DNA from: Clostridia bacterium
GTDB taxonomy: Bacteria > Bacillota > Clostridia > Christensenellales > Aristaeellaceae
Assembly: GCA_017512985.1 (NCBI GenBank)
Contig: JAFWEJ010000002.1
Location: 1 to 64,000 of the forward strand
Length of the DNA: 64,000 nt
Reading direction: 5' to 3'
The position numbers and the translations under genes were made by a program. Positions 1 to 7,755 of the stretch are shown here, piece by piece; the stretch's first letter is position 1, and each line of letters starts with the position of its first letter. A model generated the notes under the pieces. The model was not told the DNA's origin. It was given only the letters and a program-made list of their open reading frames with translations, and searched no databases.

Positions 1-154
<154 letters not shown>

Positions 155-289
155 AATCCTTAAACACTTTCGTGTTAAACTCTTTGGAATCTTCGCTAGT
201 CTTTCCTTAATGTTTGCGCGTTCTTCTCTGTATCGTTTTCAAGGTTCGCCGGCTCGCTGTCAGGCATTCCCTTTCGGGCGAGCTTGACT

Positions 290-318
290 ATAATAACAGA
301 GGGTTTTTCCTTTGTCAA
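290..318 (-). promoter_or_regulatory. rRNA operon promoter
   Basis: On the minus strand there is a perfect -35 TTGACA (318-313), a 17-base spacer, and a -10 TATTAT (295-290), about 135 bases upstream of the 16S start. This near-consensus promoter drives the leftward rRNA operon. The rest of the 155-494 gap is rRNA leader and the rlmD promoter. Confidence 0.8.
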
Positions 319-433
319 GAATTTTTTTGTAAATTTTTTGTACGGAAAAAGCCTTATTTTTCCTGCATTTTCGGGACTTTTCGAAGACCTCCACATCTTG
401 TGGTCGGATCCCGGTTCCCGCTTCTATATTTGG

Positions 434-463
434 TGGACATTTCCGGAGCACCCCTGTTATAAT
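434..463 (+). promoter_or_regulatory. promoter of rlmD
   Basis: TGGACA (434-439), an 18-base spacer and TATAAT (458-463) preceded by TG at 455-456 form an extended -10 promoter, 31 bases before the rlmD start. Confidence 0.7.
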
Positions 464-494
464 AAGAAAGAATCCGAAGAAAGGACCGGGCGCG

Positions 495-2129
495 ATGAAA
501 AAGAACGAATGCTTCCCCCTGGCTGCCGAACGTCTCGGCGCAGACCTGGAGGGCGTATGCATCCATGACGGAATGCCTGTGTTCGTTCCCGGCATGCTGC
601 CCGGCGAAACCGCAGAGGTCCGGATCGTGAAAGCGGAGAAACGCTATGCTTTCGGACGATTGGAATCGGCGCCCGAACCGGCGTCCCCGGACCGGCGGAT
701 TCCGGACTGCGCGTCCTATCCCCGCTGCGGAGGCTGCACCGGCCGCCATATGAGCTATGCTGCCACCCTGGCTGCCAAACGGCAGCAGGTGGAAGACTGT
801 TTCCGGCACATTGCCGGGATTGACGCAGCCGTGCCGCCGGTCCTGGGAATGGATGATCCCGCCGGCTACCGCAACAAGACCTCCCTGCCCGCAGGCGGAA
901 CTGACGAAGAGCCGGTGCTCGGCTTCTACGCGCCGAGGAGCCATGCGGTCATTCCCGCCCCCGCATGCCCCAACGCCATGCCGCCGGCGAATGAAATCGC
1001 CGCCGCTTTCCTCTCCTGGATGAAAATGTTTCACGTGAAACCCTACCGGGAGGAAACCCGTCAGGGACTGATCCGCCACCTGGTAATCCGCGTGAACCGG
1101 AAGAGGAAAAGCATGGTCACCGTCGCGGCCAACGGCGGATCGCTTCCCCATCTCAAGGAACTGACCGGCGCGCTGGTCCCCCTGGGCACGGCCAGCCTGT
1201 GGCTGAACGAGAACCGCGCCGATACCAACGTGATCCTGTCCGATACCTGGCACCATCTATATGGAAAGGAAACCCTCACAGATACCCTGTTTGACCTGCG
1301 GTTCGAACTGTCCCCGGCTTCCTTCTTCCAGGTAAACCCGGCCCAGACCGAAAAGCTTTACCGGACCGCGGCGGAATTCGCCGGCCTGAAACCGACGGAT
1401 CTCCTGTGCGACGTCTACTGCGGCGCGGGCACCATCACCCTGACGATGGCGCGGCACTGCCGGGAGGCGGTGGGCATCGAGATCGTCCCGGCCGCGGTGG
1501 AGAACGCGAAGCGCAACGCCGCAGATAACGGAATTTCCAATGTTTCCTTCCGCGCGGGCAAGGCCGAGGATCTGCTGCCGCAGATGGTGGCGGACGGGCT
1601 CCGGCCGGACGTCATCGTCGTGGATCCGCCCCGGAAGGGCCTGGATCCCGCGGTCATCCGCGCCATGGCGCAAGCGTCGCCGGACCGGCTGGTCTATGTG
1701 TCCTGCAATCCCGCCACGCTGGCCCGGGACGCGGGTCTTCTGAAGGAAGAAGGATACCTGGTCCGCAGGGTGCAGCCGGTCGATATGTTCTGCTGGACCT
1801 CCGGCGTGGAGACGGTGGTTTTGCTTTCCAAGGGCGAGATATCGAGCAAACCCGTCCGCGTCGAATTCCCGCTGGAAGATCTGGACACTTCCTGCCTCTT
1901 GAACGACGCCACCTATAAGCAGATTCAGACCTATGTGCTGGAGCACACCGGCTTGAAGGTTTCCTGTTTGTATATAGCCCAGGTGAAAGCAAAGCACGGC
2001 ATCATCGAGAGAGACTGCTACAACAAACCGAAAAACGAAGGCAGCAAGGTTCCCAAATGCCCGCCGGAAAAGGAAAAAGCGATCGAAGATGCTCTGCGAC
2101 ACTTCCAAATGATCAAAAAGGAGGCTTGA
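495..2129 (+). CDS. rlmD: 23S rRNA (uracil-5-)-methyltransferase, RlmD/RumA family
   Basis: SAM-dependent enzyme making 5-methyluridine in 23S rRNA; cytoplasmic. A TRAM-like RNA-binding segment is at about residues 5-55. A [4Fe-4S] cysteine set is visible at Cys72, Cys78, Cys81 and Cys158. The SAM-binding motif DVYCGAGTITL, the DPPRKGLD motif and the catalytic YVSCNPATLARD motif follow in order. About 100 residues follow the methyltransferase core (SSKPVRVEFPLEDLDTS onward); a similar tail is, from memory, usual in Firmicutes homologues. ATG at 495 is the first good start. Whether it methylates U1939, U747 or both cannot be read from sequence. A parS-like site is embedded in its coding sequence. 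Confidence 0.9.
   Translation: MKKNECFPLAAERLGADLEGVCIHDGMPVFVPGMLPGETAEVRIVKAEKRYAFGRLESAPEPASPDRRIPDCASYPRCGGCTGRHMSYAATLAAKRQQVEDCFRHIAGIDAAVPPVLGMDDPAGYRNKTSLPAGGTDEEPVLGFYAPRSHAVIPAPACPNAMPPANEIAAAFLSWMKMFHVKPYREETRQGLIRHLVIRVNRKRKSMVTVAANGGSLPHLKELTGALVPLGTASLWLNENRADTNVILSDTWHHLYGKETLTDTLFDLRFELSPASFFQVNPAQTEKLYRTAAEFAGLKPTDLLCDVYCGAGTITLTMARHCREAVGIEIVPAAVENAKRNAADNGISNVSFRAGKAEDLLPQMVADGLRPDVIVVDPPRKGLDPAVIRAMAQASPDRLVYVSCNPATLARDAGLLKEEGYLVRRVQPVDMFCWTSGVETVVLLSKGEISSKPVRVEFPLEDLDTSCLLNDATYKQIQTYVLEHTGLKVSCLYIAQVKAKHGIIERDCYNKPKNEGSKVPKCPPEKEKAIEDALRHFQMIKKEA
1027..1042. promoter_or_regulatory. parS-like ParB binding site inside rlmD
   Basis: TGTTTCACGTGAAACC matches the parS consensus TGTTTCACGTGAAACA at 15 of 16 positions. 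It lies within rlmD, coding for MFHVKP. parS sites sit around replication origins and load ParB/Spo0J. No parA/parB (soj/spo0J) genes are in the window, so the binding protein would be encoded elsewhere. Confidence 0.75.
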
Positions 2130-2131
2130 AC

Positions 2132-2383
2132 ATGAACATCACATTTGCAAAGTATGACATGGATACCGGTTATGTATACGCCAAACTGTCCGACGGAAAC
2201 ATCGTCCTGATCGACTGCACTGCCTACGAACGAGCTTATGCCGAAAACATGTATCAGCGGTCTGAGCTGGACTACCTGATCTACAATGATCCGATCGGAT
2301 ATGCAGAGCTCGTGATGGAGGGAAACCCTCAAGCCTATCTGAAAGCCATCGGCAATTACCACGGTCTGAACGTTCTCGGCTAA
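2132..2383 (+). CDS. small conserved protein, DUF6061-like
   Basis: 83-residue soluble protein starting MNITFAKYDMDTGYVYAKLSDG. ATG at 2132 is chosen because AAAAGGAGG ends 8 bases upstream; longer in-frame starts lie inside rlmD. It follows the rlmD stop by 2 bases, so it is probably co-transcribed. There are no cysteines, membrane segments or signal peptide. The beta-hairpin-like N-terminus and the length remind me of DUF6061 proteins of Clostridia, but function is unknown. Confidence 0.75.
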   Translation: MNITFAKYDMDTGYVYAKLSDGNIVLIDCTAYERAYAENMYQRSELDYLIYNDPIGYAELVMEGNPQAYLKAIGNYHGLNVLG

Positions 2384-2392
2384 ACAGTCTCA

Positions 2393-2418
2393 GGGCAGCA
2401 AGCGCTGCCCCGATTTTA
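2393..2418 (+). terminator. rho-independent terminator after rlmD operon
   Basis: A 7-bp stem GGGCAGC/GCTGCCC (2393-2399 with 2404-2410) is followed by CGATTTTATT, 10 bases after the stop of the small gene. Confidence 0.75.
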
Positions 2419-2472
2419 TTGTGTCATTCTTCTGTGCTTTGTTCTGCTCCGAAATACTGTACTATACCATTG

Positions 2473-2502
2473 AAAAATCCCGGCCACCATTCGGCAGCCG
2501 GT
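2473..2502 (-). terminator. terminator of the sugar ABC/GH13 operon
   Basis: Read on the minus strand, CCGGC/GCCGG form a stem with a further CC/GG pair inside, followed by GATTTTTC. It lies about 50 bases beyond the GH13 stop. Confidence 0.6.
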
Positions 2503-2551
2503 GACAGATAAACATTTTTATGTGTTCAACATTTCGTCTTCCAAATATGCC

Positions 2552-4387
2552 TTATTCCATTTTTACAAATTCTTCTTTGCCATGTTTGCACAATGGACAA
2601 CTAAAATCATCTGGTAATCCTTCATCCTTTGGAATATCTACCATATATCCGCAGATACGACAAGCGTAAGTATCATGAGTAGCAGGTGATGCGTCCAACT
2701 GATAGATTCTTCCCTCATAGGGGCGAAGCTCGGTCATAGATTCGACATTATCATAATTGCACATCAGGAGTGTGCGTGAGCTATAGTAGAGTTTGTCAGG
2801 AAGTTTGATCGTTTGCTTGAATGGTTGGAAATTGAAAATCATAAGCCAGGTTTCTCCCTGGTATTCCCTGGTATAGGCTACCACATTCTGATACTCTTCC
2901 ATTATCGGCTCGTAGTTACCAAAAACCATCACAGGATGTTTTTTACGCAGGGATATCAGCTTCTGGTAAGTATAGAAAATGGAATTCTTGTCAGCCAGGG
3001 CTTTCTCAACATTTATGTAACTATAATTTGGATTGGAACGAATCCAAGGTTTCCCGGGGGTGAAGCCACCATTGGGCATATTATTCCACTGCATGGGAGT
3101 ACGTACATTATCCCGGCTCATCATCCGCAATTTGTCTAAGGCTTCCTCTGGCGCAATACCTTGCTGCACCATGGACGTATATTTGCCCACAGTATAGCGT
3201 TCGTCGTAATCCTGAATGGTGGGGAAATGCACATTTGTCATGCCTATTTCCTCCCCCTGATAGATATAAACTGTACCTGGTTGGGTATGGGTGAGCATTG
3301 CCAACATCTTTGCGGATTCCACTCGGAACTCTGTGTCGTTGCCAAAGCGGGACACTTGACGAGGACTATCATGATTGGTGAGATACTGGGAACCCCAACC
3401 GCCTTTTTCAATAACTTTGGCCCAGCGCTTTTGAATCTCTTTATACTCTGGCACAGACACCAAACGAGGATTCTTTGCAATTTCAAAATGGAAGATCATG
3501 TTAATAGCGCCATTTTTCTGATCAATGTAGGGCATAGCGATGTCAGAATCAGTATTGCCCATTTCGCCGACAGTCATAATGTCATGCTTGGAAAAGACTT
3601 CCCGCTTTAACTCCTTCAGAAGATCGGTGATTCCTTCCTGATTTGCGCACATTTCCCGATCTACGATGTAGCCGAAAGGATTGACCGGTGGAGCACATGG
3701 CCTCAGGCTGTTGGGCAAATCTTTGGGCTTTTGCAAACGGTTAATAGCATCAAGTCGGAAACCATCTACGCCCATGTTACACCACCAGTTCAGCATGTCA
3801 TAAATTTCTTCTCGCAGATCTTTGCATCCCCAGTTCAGGTCCGGCATATGTTTTGAATAGTTATGGAGGTAGTATTCCTGGGTTGTTTCATCCCATTCCC
3901 AGGCAGAGCCTCTTCCCTCGTAAAAGTAATTCCCCCAATTATTGGGTTCATCACCTTTCCAAATGCTTGACTCACCTTTGTTTTCGTTCTTGGGTCTCCA
4001 GAAATAGTAATCACGATATTTATTATCAACCTTAGATTGTTTTGATTTAAGGAACCAAGGGTGTTGATCAGAGGTGTGGTTCAACACCATGTCCAGGATC
4101 ACCTTGATACCCAAACTATGAGCTTTACTCAGAAGTTCCTTGAAATCTTCTAAGGTTCCAAACGATGAATGGATATCTTGGTAATTGGCAATATCATAGC
4201 CATTGTCCACCTGCGGCGAAGGATAGATGGGATTCAGCCAGATGACAGTAGCGCCAAGCTCTTTGATGTAGTCCAAATGCTTGATAATGCCTTGCAGATC
4301 ACCAATGCCATCATCATTAGTGTCTTGAAAGCTCTTGGGATAAATCTGGTAAACAATCGCGCTCTTCCACCAATTATTATGTTCCAT
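2552..4387 (-). CDS. GH13 alpha-glucosidase (oligo-1,6-glucosidase type) with C-terminal rubredoxin-type domain
   Basis: Hydrolyses alpha-glucosides; no signal peptide, so cytoplasmic, fitting its place at the end of a sugar-import operon. The GH13_31-type catalytic barrel spans about residues 5-480: nucleophile Asp213 (FRLDAIN), acid/base Glu275 (TVGEMGN), stabiliser Asp340 (TNHDSPRQ). A beta-domain runs to about 568. The last ~40 residues form a rubredoxin-like knuckle pair: Cys576/Cys579 (CRICGY) and Cys597/Cys600 (LPDDFSCPLCKHGKEEF). That spacing is shorter than in true rubredoxins but the end matches them closely. Family members are usually ~560 residues, so the extension explains the length of 611. 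ATG at 4387 has GGAGGG 7 bases upstream. Exact substrate (isomaltose, maltose, trehalose-type) is not resolved. Confidence 0.9.
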   Translation of the reverse strand: MEHNNWWKSAIVYQIYPKSFQDTNDDGIGDLQGIIKHLDYIKELGATVIWLNPIYPSPQVDNGYDIANYQDIHSSFGTLEDFKELLSKAHSLGIKVILDMVLNHTSDQHPWFLKSKQSKVDNKYRDYYFWRPKNENKGESSIWKGDEPNNWGNYFYEGRGSAWEWDETTQEYYLHNYSKHMPDLNWGCKDLREEIYDMLNWWCNMGVDGFRLDAINRLQKPKDLPNSLRPCAPPVNPFGYIVDREMCANQEGITDLLKELKREVFSKHDIMTVGEMGNTDSDIAMPYIDQKNGAINMIFHFEIAKNPRLVSVPEYKEIQKRWAKVIEKGGWGSQYLTNHDSPRQVSRFGNDTEFRVESAKMLAMLTHTQPGTVYIYQGEEIGMTNVHFPTIQDYDERYTVGKYTSMVQQGIAPEEALDKLRMMSRDNVRTPMQWNNMPNGGFTPGKPWIRSNPNYSYINVEKALADKNSIFYTYQKLISLRKKHPVMVFGNYEPIMEEYQNVVAYTREYQGETWLMIFNFQPFKQTIKLPDKLYYSSRTLLMCNYDNVESMTELRPYEGRIYQLDASPATHDTYACRICGYMVDIPKDEGLPDDFSCPLCKHGKEEFVKME

Positions 4388-4423
4388 GACAATTCCCTCC
4401 TAAAAAATACAATTAGAAGCTCA

Positions 4424-5275
4424 TTAACCTTTTACAGCACCGTCCACCATGCCGGAAACAATACGCTTTTGACAAATGAGCACCATGATAACCAAGGGCA
4501 CACAGGCCACGATAGCAGCTGCAGCAATAGTATTCCATGGAGTAGTGGTTTCACCGGCATACATGGTTAGTGCAACAGTGACAGTCCTGGCTTTTTTCGT
4601 AGGATTCAGAACAGAAGCAAACAGGTAATTATTCCAAACAGCAATAAAAGTCATTATTGATACAGTAAAAACCCCCGGAGCAACAAGTGGCATAAGAATT
4701 CGGCAGAAAATCGTTACGACATTTGCACCGTCGATCATTGCACTTTCTTCCAGCGCATCCGGAATTGTCTGGAAGAAACTCATCAGATACCATGCAGCCG
4801 TGGGCAACTCTATTGCAACCAACACAAAAGCAAGTCCATAAGTGGTGTTCATCATCTTCAGATTACTCATCATCAGATAGATGGGGTTCAGGATTGTCAC
4901 AGGCGGCAGCAATGAAATAGAAAGCAGCATAAGCAGCACAAGTCGTTTTCCTTTTATATGTGTACGGGCCAATGCAAAACTGACAAGGCTGGCAATGATA
5001 ATAATCAAAACCGTTCCAAGAACCGCAACTACAATACTATTAAGGATGTAACTCATCAGTGGCTGAACTGTAAACGCATCTGAAAAGTTTTGCAGATTAA
5101 AAGATGATGGGAAAATCTGCACTGGCATAGAATACAGTTCTTTTCCCTCTTTAAATGCCGCAAGTAATAGCCACACAAAAGGAGCCACAATCATGAATAC
5201 AAATAGGAAGGTAAATACAGCAAGACCGATCCGACTGCCAATTTTGCTCCCGGGTTTTCTTTGAACAGTCTGCAC
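4424..5275 (-). CDS. carbohydrate ABC transporter permease, MalG type
   Basis: 283-residue inner-membrane permease with about six hydrophobic segments. The cytoplasmic EAA loop is visible as ALEESAMIDGANVVTIFCRILMPL, which contacts the ATPase. It carries the long first periplasmic segment and short C-terminus typical of MalG-type subunits. Four bases separate it from the upstream permease gene, so translation is likely coupled. The operon has no ATP-binding subunit; a shared MsmX-type ATPase encoded elsewhere is the usual solution in Firmicutes. Confidence 0.9.
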   Translation of the reverse strand: MQTVQRKPGSKIGSRIGLAVFTFLFVFMIVAPFVWLLLAAFKEGKELYSMPVQIFPSSFNLQNFSDAFTVQPLMSYILNSIVVAVLGTVLIIIIASLVSFALARTHIKGKRLVLLMLLSISLLPPVTILNPIYLMMSNLKMMNTTYGLAFVLVAIELPTAAWYLMSFFQTIPDALEESAMIDGANVVTIFCRILMPLVAPGVFTVSIMTFIAVWNNYLFASVLNPTKKARTVTVALTMYAGETTTPWNTIAAAAIVACVPLVIMVLICQKRIVSGMVDGAVKG

Positions 5276-5278
5276 TCT

Positions 5279-6163
5279 TTACACCTCCAGCTTGCTCTTT
5301 ATGCCATCCTGGAAACATACAGCAATGATCATGGAGATAACAAATGTAAGCACCGCTAATGCTGCACCGTAACCCATGTTTCCATAAGATGTATATTGAG
5401 TTATTGTATATATTGTAAGACTGGTTGTTTTTCCCTGCGGTCCGCCATTTGTCAGCACCCGGATCAGGTCATAGATCCGGAAACTCTGGATAGTACGGAA
5501 CATCACAGCAACAATAATAATCGGTTTCATACATGGCATACTGATTTTAAAGAAAGACTGAATTTTATTTGCACCGTCGATTTGTGCTGCTTCGAGATAA
5601 GAAGCATCTACTGTTTTTAATGCCGATAACATCAGCAAAGACATATATGGTACAGTCTTCCATACATCAGAAATAAGAATTGAAAGGAAAGCATACCGTG
5701 AATCTGTCAACCAGCGTACATTCTCACTAGCCAATCCCAGACCTTGAAGCAGATAATTCAATATGCCATAGGATTCAGCAAATATATAATTCCACATCAA
5801 ACCGGAGACAACTGTCGGGATACACCATGGAATCAGGATCATAGCACAAACTAAGCCACGGGTTTTCCCTTGCCGGTTCATAATCAGGGCACAAAGCATA
5901 CCTAATATGCTTTCAAGCACCACCGATATGAGAGTAAACAGCACAGTAAACTTCAGTGCGGTCCACATCTTGTCATCGCCGAACATTTGAACGTAATTGT
6001 CAAAGCCTATGAATTTGGGACCTTGTTGGATCGTTTGTGTACGATAGCTGCAAAAGCTCAAATAGATAGTGTTGAATACCGGATATACGATAAAAATCGC
6101 AAACACGATAATTGCAGGAATTAAAGCGATATATCCGAAAATCAATCTCTGCCTATTATGCAA
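5279..6163 (-). CDS. carbohydrate ABC transporter permease, MalF type
   Basis: 294-residue inner-membrane permease with six predicted membrane spans and the EAA loop YLEAAQIDGANKIQSFFKISMP. It pairs with the MalG-type subunit encoded immediately downstream and takes substrate from the binding protein encoded upstream. It follows the binding-protein gene after an 82-base gap holding a stem-loop that probably lowers permease expression relative to the binding protein. Confidence 0.9.
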   Translation of the reverse strand: MHNRQRLIFGYIALIPAIIVFAIFIVYPVFNTIYLSFCSYRTQTIQQGPKFIGFDNYVQMFGDDKMWTALKFTVLFTLISVVLESILGMLCALIMNRQGKTRGLVCAMILIPWCIPTVVSGLMWNYIFAESYGILNYLLQGLGLASENVRWLTDSRYAFLSILISDVWKTVPYMSLLMLSALKTVDASYLEAAQIDGANKIQSFFKISMPCMKPIIIVAVMFRTIQSFRIYDLIRVLTNGGPQGKTTSLTIYTITQYTSYGNMGYGAALAVLTFVISMIIAVCFQDGIKSKLEV

Positions 6164-6195
6164 GATATATCATCTCCCATGACGTCGGATAGATA

Positions 6196-6232
6196 GAAAA
6201 AATGGGCCGGATCTCTGATCAAAATCCGGCCC
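6196..6232 (-). terminator. intercistronic stem-loop (partial terminator)
   Basis: On the minus strand GGGCCGGA/TCCGGCCC (8-bp perfect stem, 13-base loop) is followed by ATTTTTTC. It lies between binding-protein and permease genes, where attenuators commonly adjust stoichiometry. Confidence 0.75.
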
Positions 6233-6245
6233 GTAGATACTCAAC

Positions 6246-7499
6246 TTAACGATCCAGAATAGCCTGAATATTCTTAACCATGTCCGCCGTTGCTTCTTCC
6301 GCGGTCTTGGCACCATCAGCCACCAAGGCTGCATTGGTGTAGATTTCAGCAGAAATCTCAGAATAGTACGCAGAAGACGGACGGGATGTAGTGGTCAGGG
6401 CAATATCATACAGCTGAGCGGTCATTGTGCCTTCGAACGCCGGATCCGCATAAGTTGCCGGACGAGTCGGAAGGTCGCCACTCTTGGAAGAATATGCTAC
6501 CTGGCCTTCATAACCGCAGATGAACTTAGCAAAAGTCTTTGCTTCTTCAGCGTGAGATGTGAAAGCATTCACAGCGATGTACCAGCCACCATTGGTGGTG
6601 AAGGAGCCGGCAGTACCACTGGGCAGCACAGTCACACCAACATTGTCTGAAACAACGGACTTTTCAGGATTGATAGCATTCTTGTAAGCGGAAGGCCAGT
6701 CGCGCATGTAGATGGCACTGCCAGCATTGAAGATAGCCTGGGAGTCGGCCCACTTGTAGCCACGGATACCAGCATCTGTGATACCCTCTTCCACCATGCG
6801 GCGCATGATGTTGAGGCCTTGCTGAGCTTCAGGAGAATCCAATGTGCACTTTCCATCAGCCGCAAACTTGGCACCGTAGTCCCACATAAATTCAAAGGCG
6901 CAGCAAGTGAGTCCTTCATATTCCAACCACGCACTGGTGAAACCAGATATGGTATTACCTTCTTTTGCTTCACCTTCAATGATTACTTTGCACTGATCAA
7001 TCAGCTCTTCCCAAGTTTTAGCGGGCTCATAGCCGTATTTCTCAAGCAGGTCTTTCCGATAAACCAGAACACCAGCGTTCAGGTATTCCGGAATAGCGTA
7101 CATCGTGCCATTCGCATCGAAGCAGATATCCATGATTCCGGGGATGAACTCAGCCAGCTCTTCTTCAGTATACAGTCCATCCAGAGGCAGCAGCCAGCCA
7201 GCACTGATGAATTCATCCGGCCAGGTGCAGTCCATCATAAAGACGTCTGCAGAATCGTCCTGTGCCTGGAAGATGGAGGACAAGGTGGTCTTCTTTTGGT
7301 TTGTGTCGCTCGAAAATTCAACGATTTCAACATGAATGTTGGGGTTGGCAGCTTCAAAAGCCGCCACGGCGGCTTCCACGCCACCGTTCTTGGAGGGATT
7401 GCAGTAGAAGTTGATGGTTACTTTGTCGTCAGCATGAGCTACGACAGCCATGGACAAAACGAGTGCCAGGGCAAGAACCAGAGACAGGATTTTCTTCAT
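6246..7499 (-). CDS. extracellular sugar-binding protein of an ABC importer
   Basis: 417-residue family-1 type solute-binding protein. It has a Sec signal peptide (MKKILSLVLALALVLSMAVVAHA) with an AHA-D cleavage site and no lipobox cysteine. After this comes a typical fold start (KVTINFYCNPSKNGGVEAAVAAFEAANPNIHVEIVE). ATG at 7499 is preferred over an in-frame GTG at 7508 because the Shine-Dalgarno AAGGAG sits 8 bases before the ATG and overlaps the GTG. Lack of a lipidation cysteine is unusual for a Gram-positive binding protein and suggests release or another anchor. First gene of the operon under the LacI-type operator. The ligand is probably an alpha-linked oligosaccharide, inferred from the GH13 partner. 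Confidence 0.9.
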   Translation of the reverse strand: MKKILSLVLALALVLSMAVVAHADDKVTINFYCNPSKNGGVEAAVAAFEAANPNIHVEIVEFSSDTNQKKTTLSSIFQAQDDSADVFMMDCTWPDEFISAGWLLPLDGLYTEEELAEFIPGIMDICFDANGTMYAIPEYLNAGVLVYRKDLLEKYGYEPAKTWEELIDQCKVIIEGEAKEGNTISGFTSAWLEYEGLTCCAFEFMWDYGAKFAADGKCTLDSPEAQQGLNIMRRMVEEGITDAGIRGYKWADSQAIFNAGSAIYMRDWPSAYKNAINPEKSVVSDNVGVTVLPSGTAGSFTTNGGWYIAVNAFTSHAEEAKTFAKFICGYEGQVAYSSKSGDLPTRPATYADPAFEGTMTAQLYDIALTTTSRPSSAYYSEISAEIYTNAALVADGAKTAEEATADMVKNIQAILDR

Positions 7500-7539
7500 G
7501 GTTTCCACTCCTTCGTATTATGATTTTTTGCGCTCATTC

Positions 7540-7551
7540 TAAAGCGCTTTA
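7540..7551. promoter_or_regulatory. LacI-family operator
   Basis: TAAAGCGCTTTA is a perfect 12-bp palindrome with the central CG of LacI/GalR operators. It lies just downstream of the -10 of the sugar operon (about +6 to +17), where a bound repressor would block transcription. The divergent LacI protein at 7756 is the likely ligand-responsive repressor. Confidence 0.8.
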
Positions 7552-7563
7552 AATATTAAGTTA

Positions 7564-7593
7564 AGTATATCTCATCGCATCCGATTTTGTCAA
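7564..7593 (-). promoter_or_regulatory. promoter of the sugar ABC/GH13 operon
   Basis: Minus strand: TTGACA (7593-7588), 18-base spacer, TATACT (7569-7564). Start of transcription is expected near 7557, 58 bases before the binding-protein ATG. Confidence 0.8.
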
Positions 7594-7674
7594 TATGCAT
7601 GATCAAGTTTTTTTATAAAAAGACATTCATCTTTTTTTCATCATTTTTTCTGAATTAAAAAGCCATAAACAATA

Positions 7675-7703
7675 TTGACAGCGTGGTTTTTAAAGTTTAA
7701 AAT
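7675..7703 (+). promoter_or_regulatory. promoter of the lacI-type regulator gene
   Basis: TTGACA (7675-7680), 17-base spacer, TAAAAT (7698-7703), about 50 bases upstream of the regulator ATG. Confidence 0.75.
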
Positions 7704-7755
7704 GATAGAGCATTTAATTTAAATTGCTGTTTTACTTTAATCACAGGAGTGTCAA

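Noticed and set aside
354..1256. Long minus-strand open frame opposite rlmD (300 residues)
   Set aside because: It is a shadow of the G+C-rich rlmD gene, with low-complexity composition and no ribosome site.
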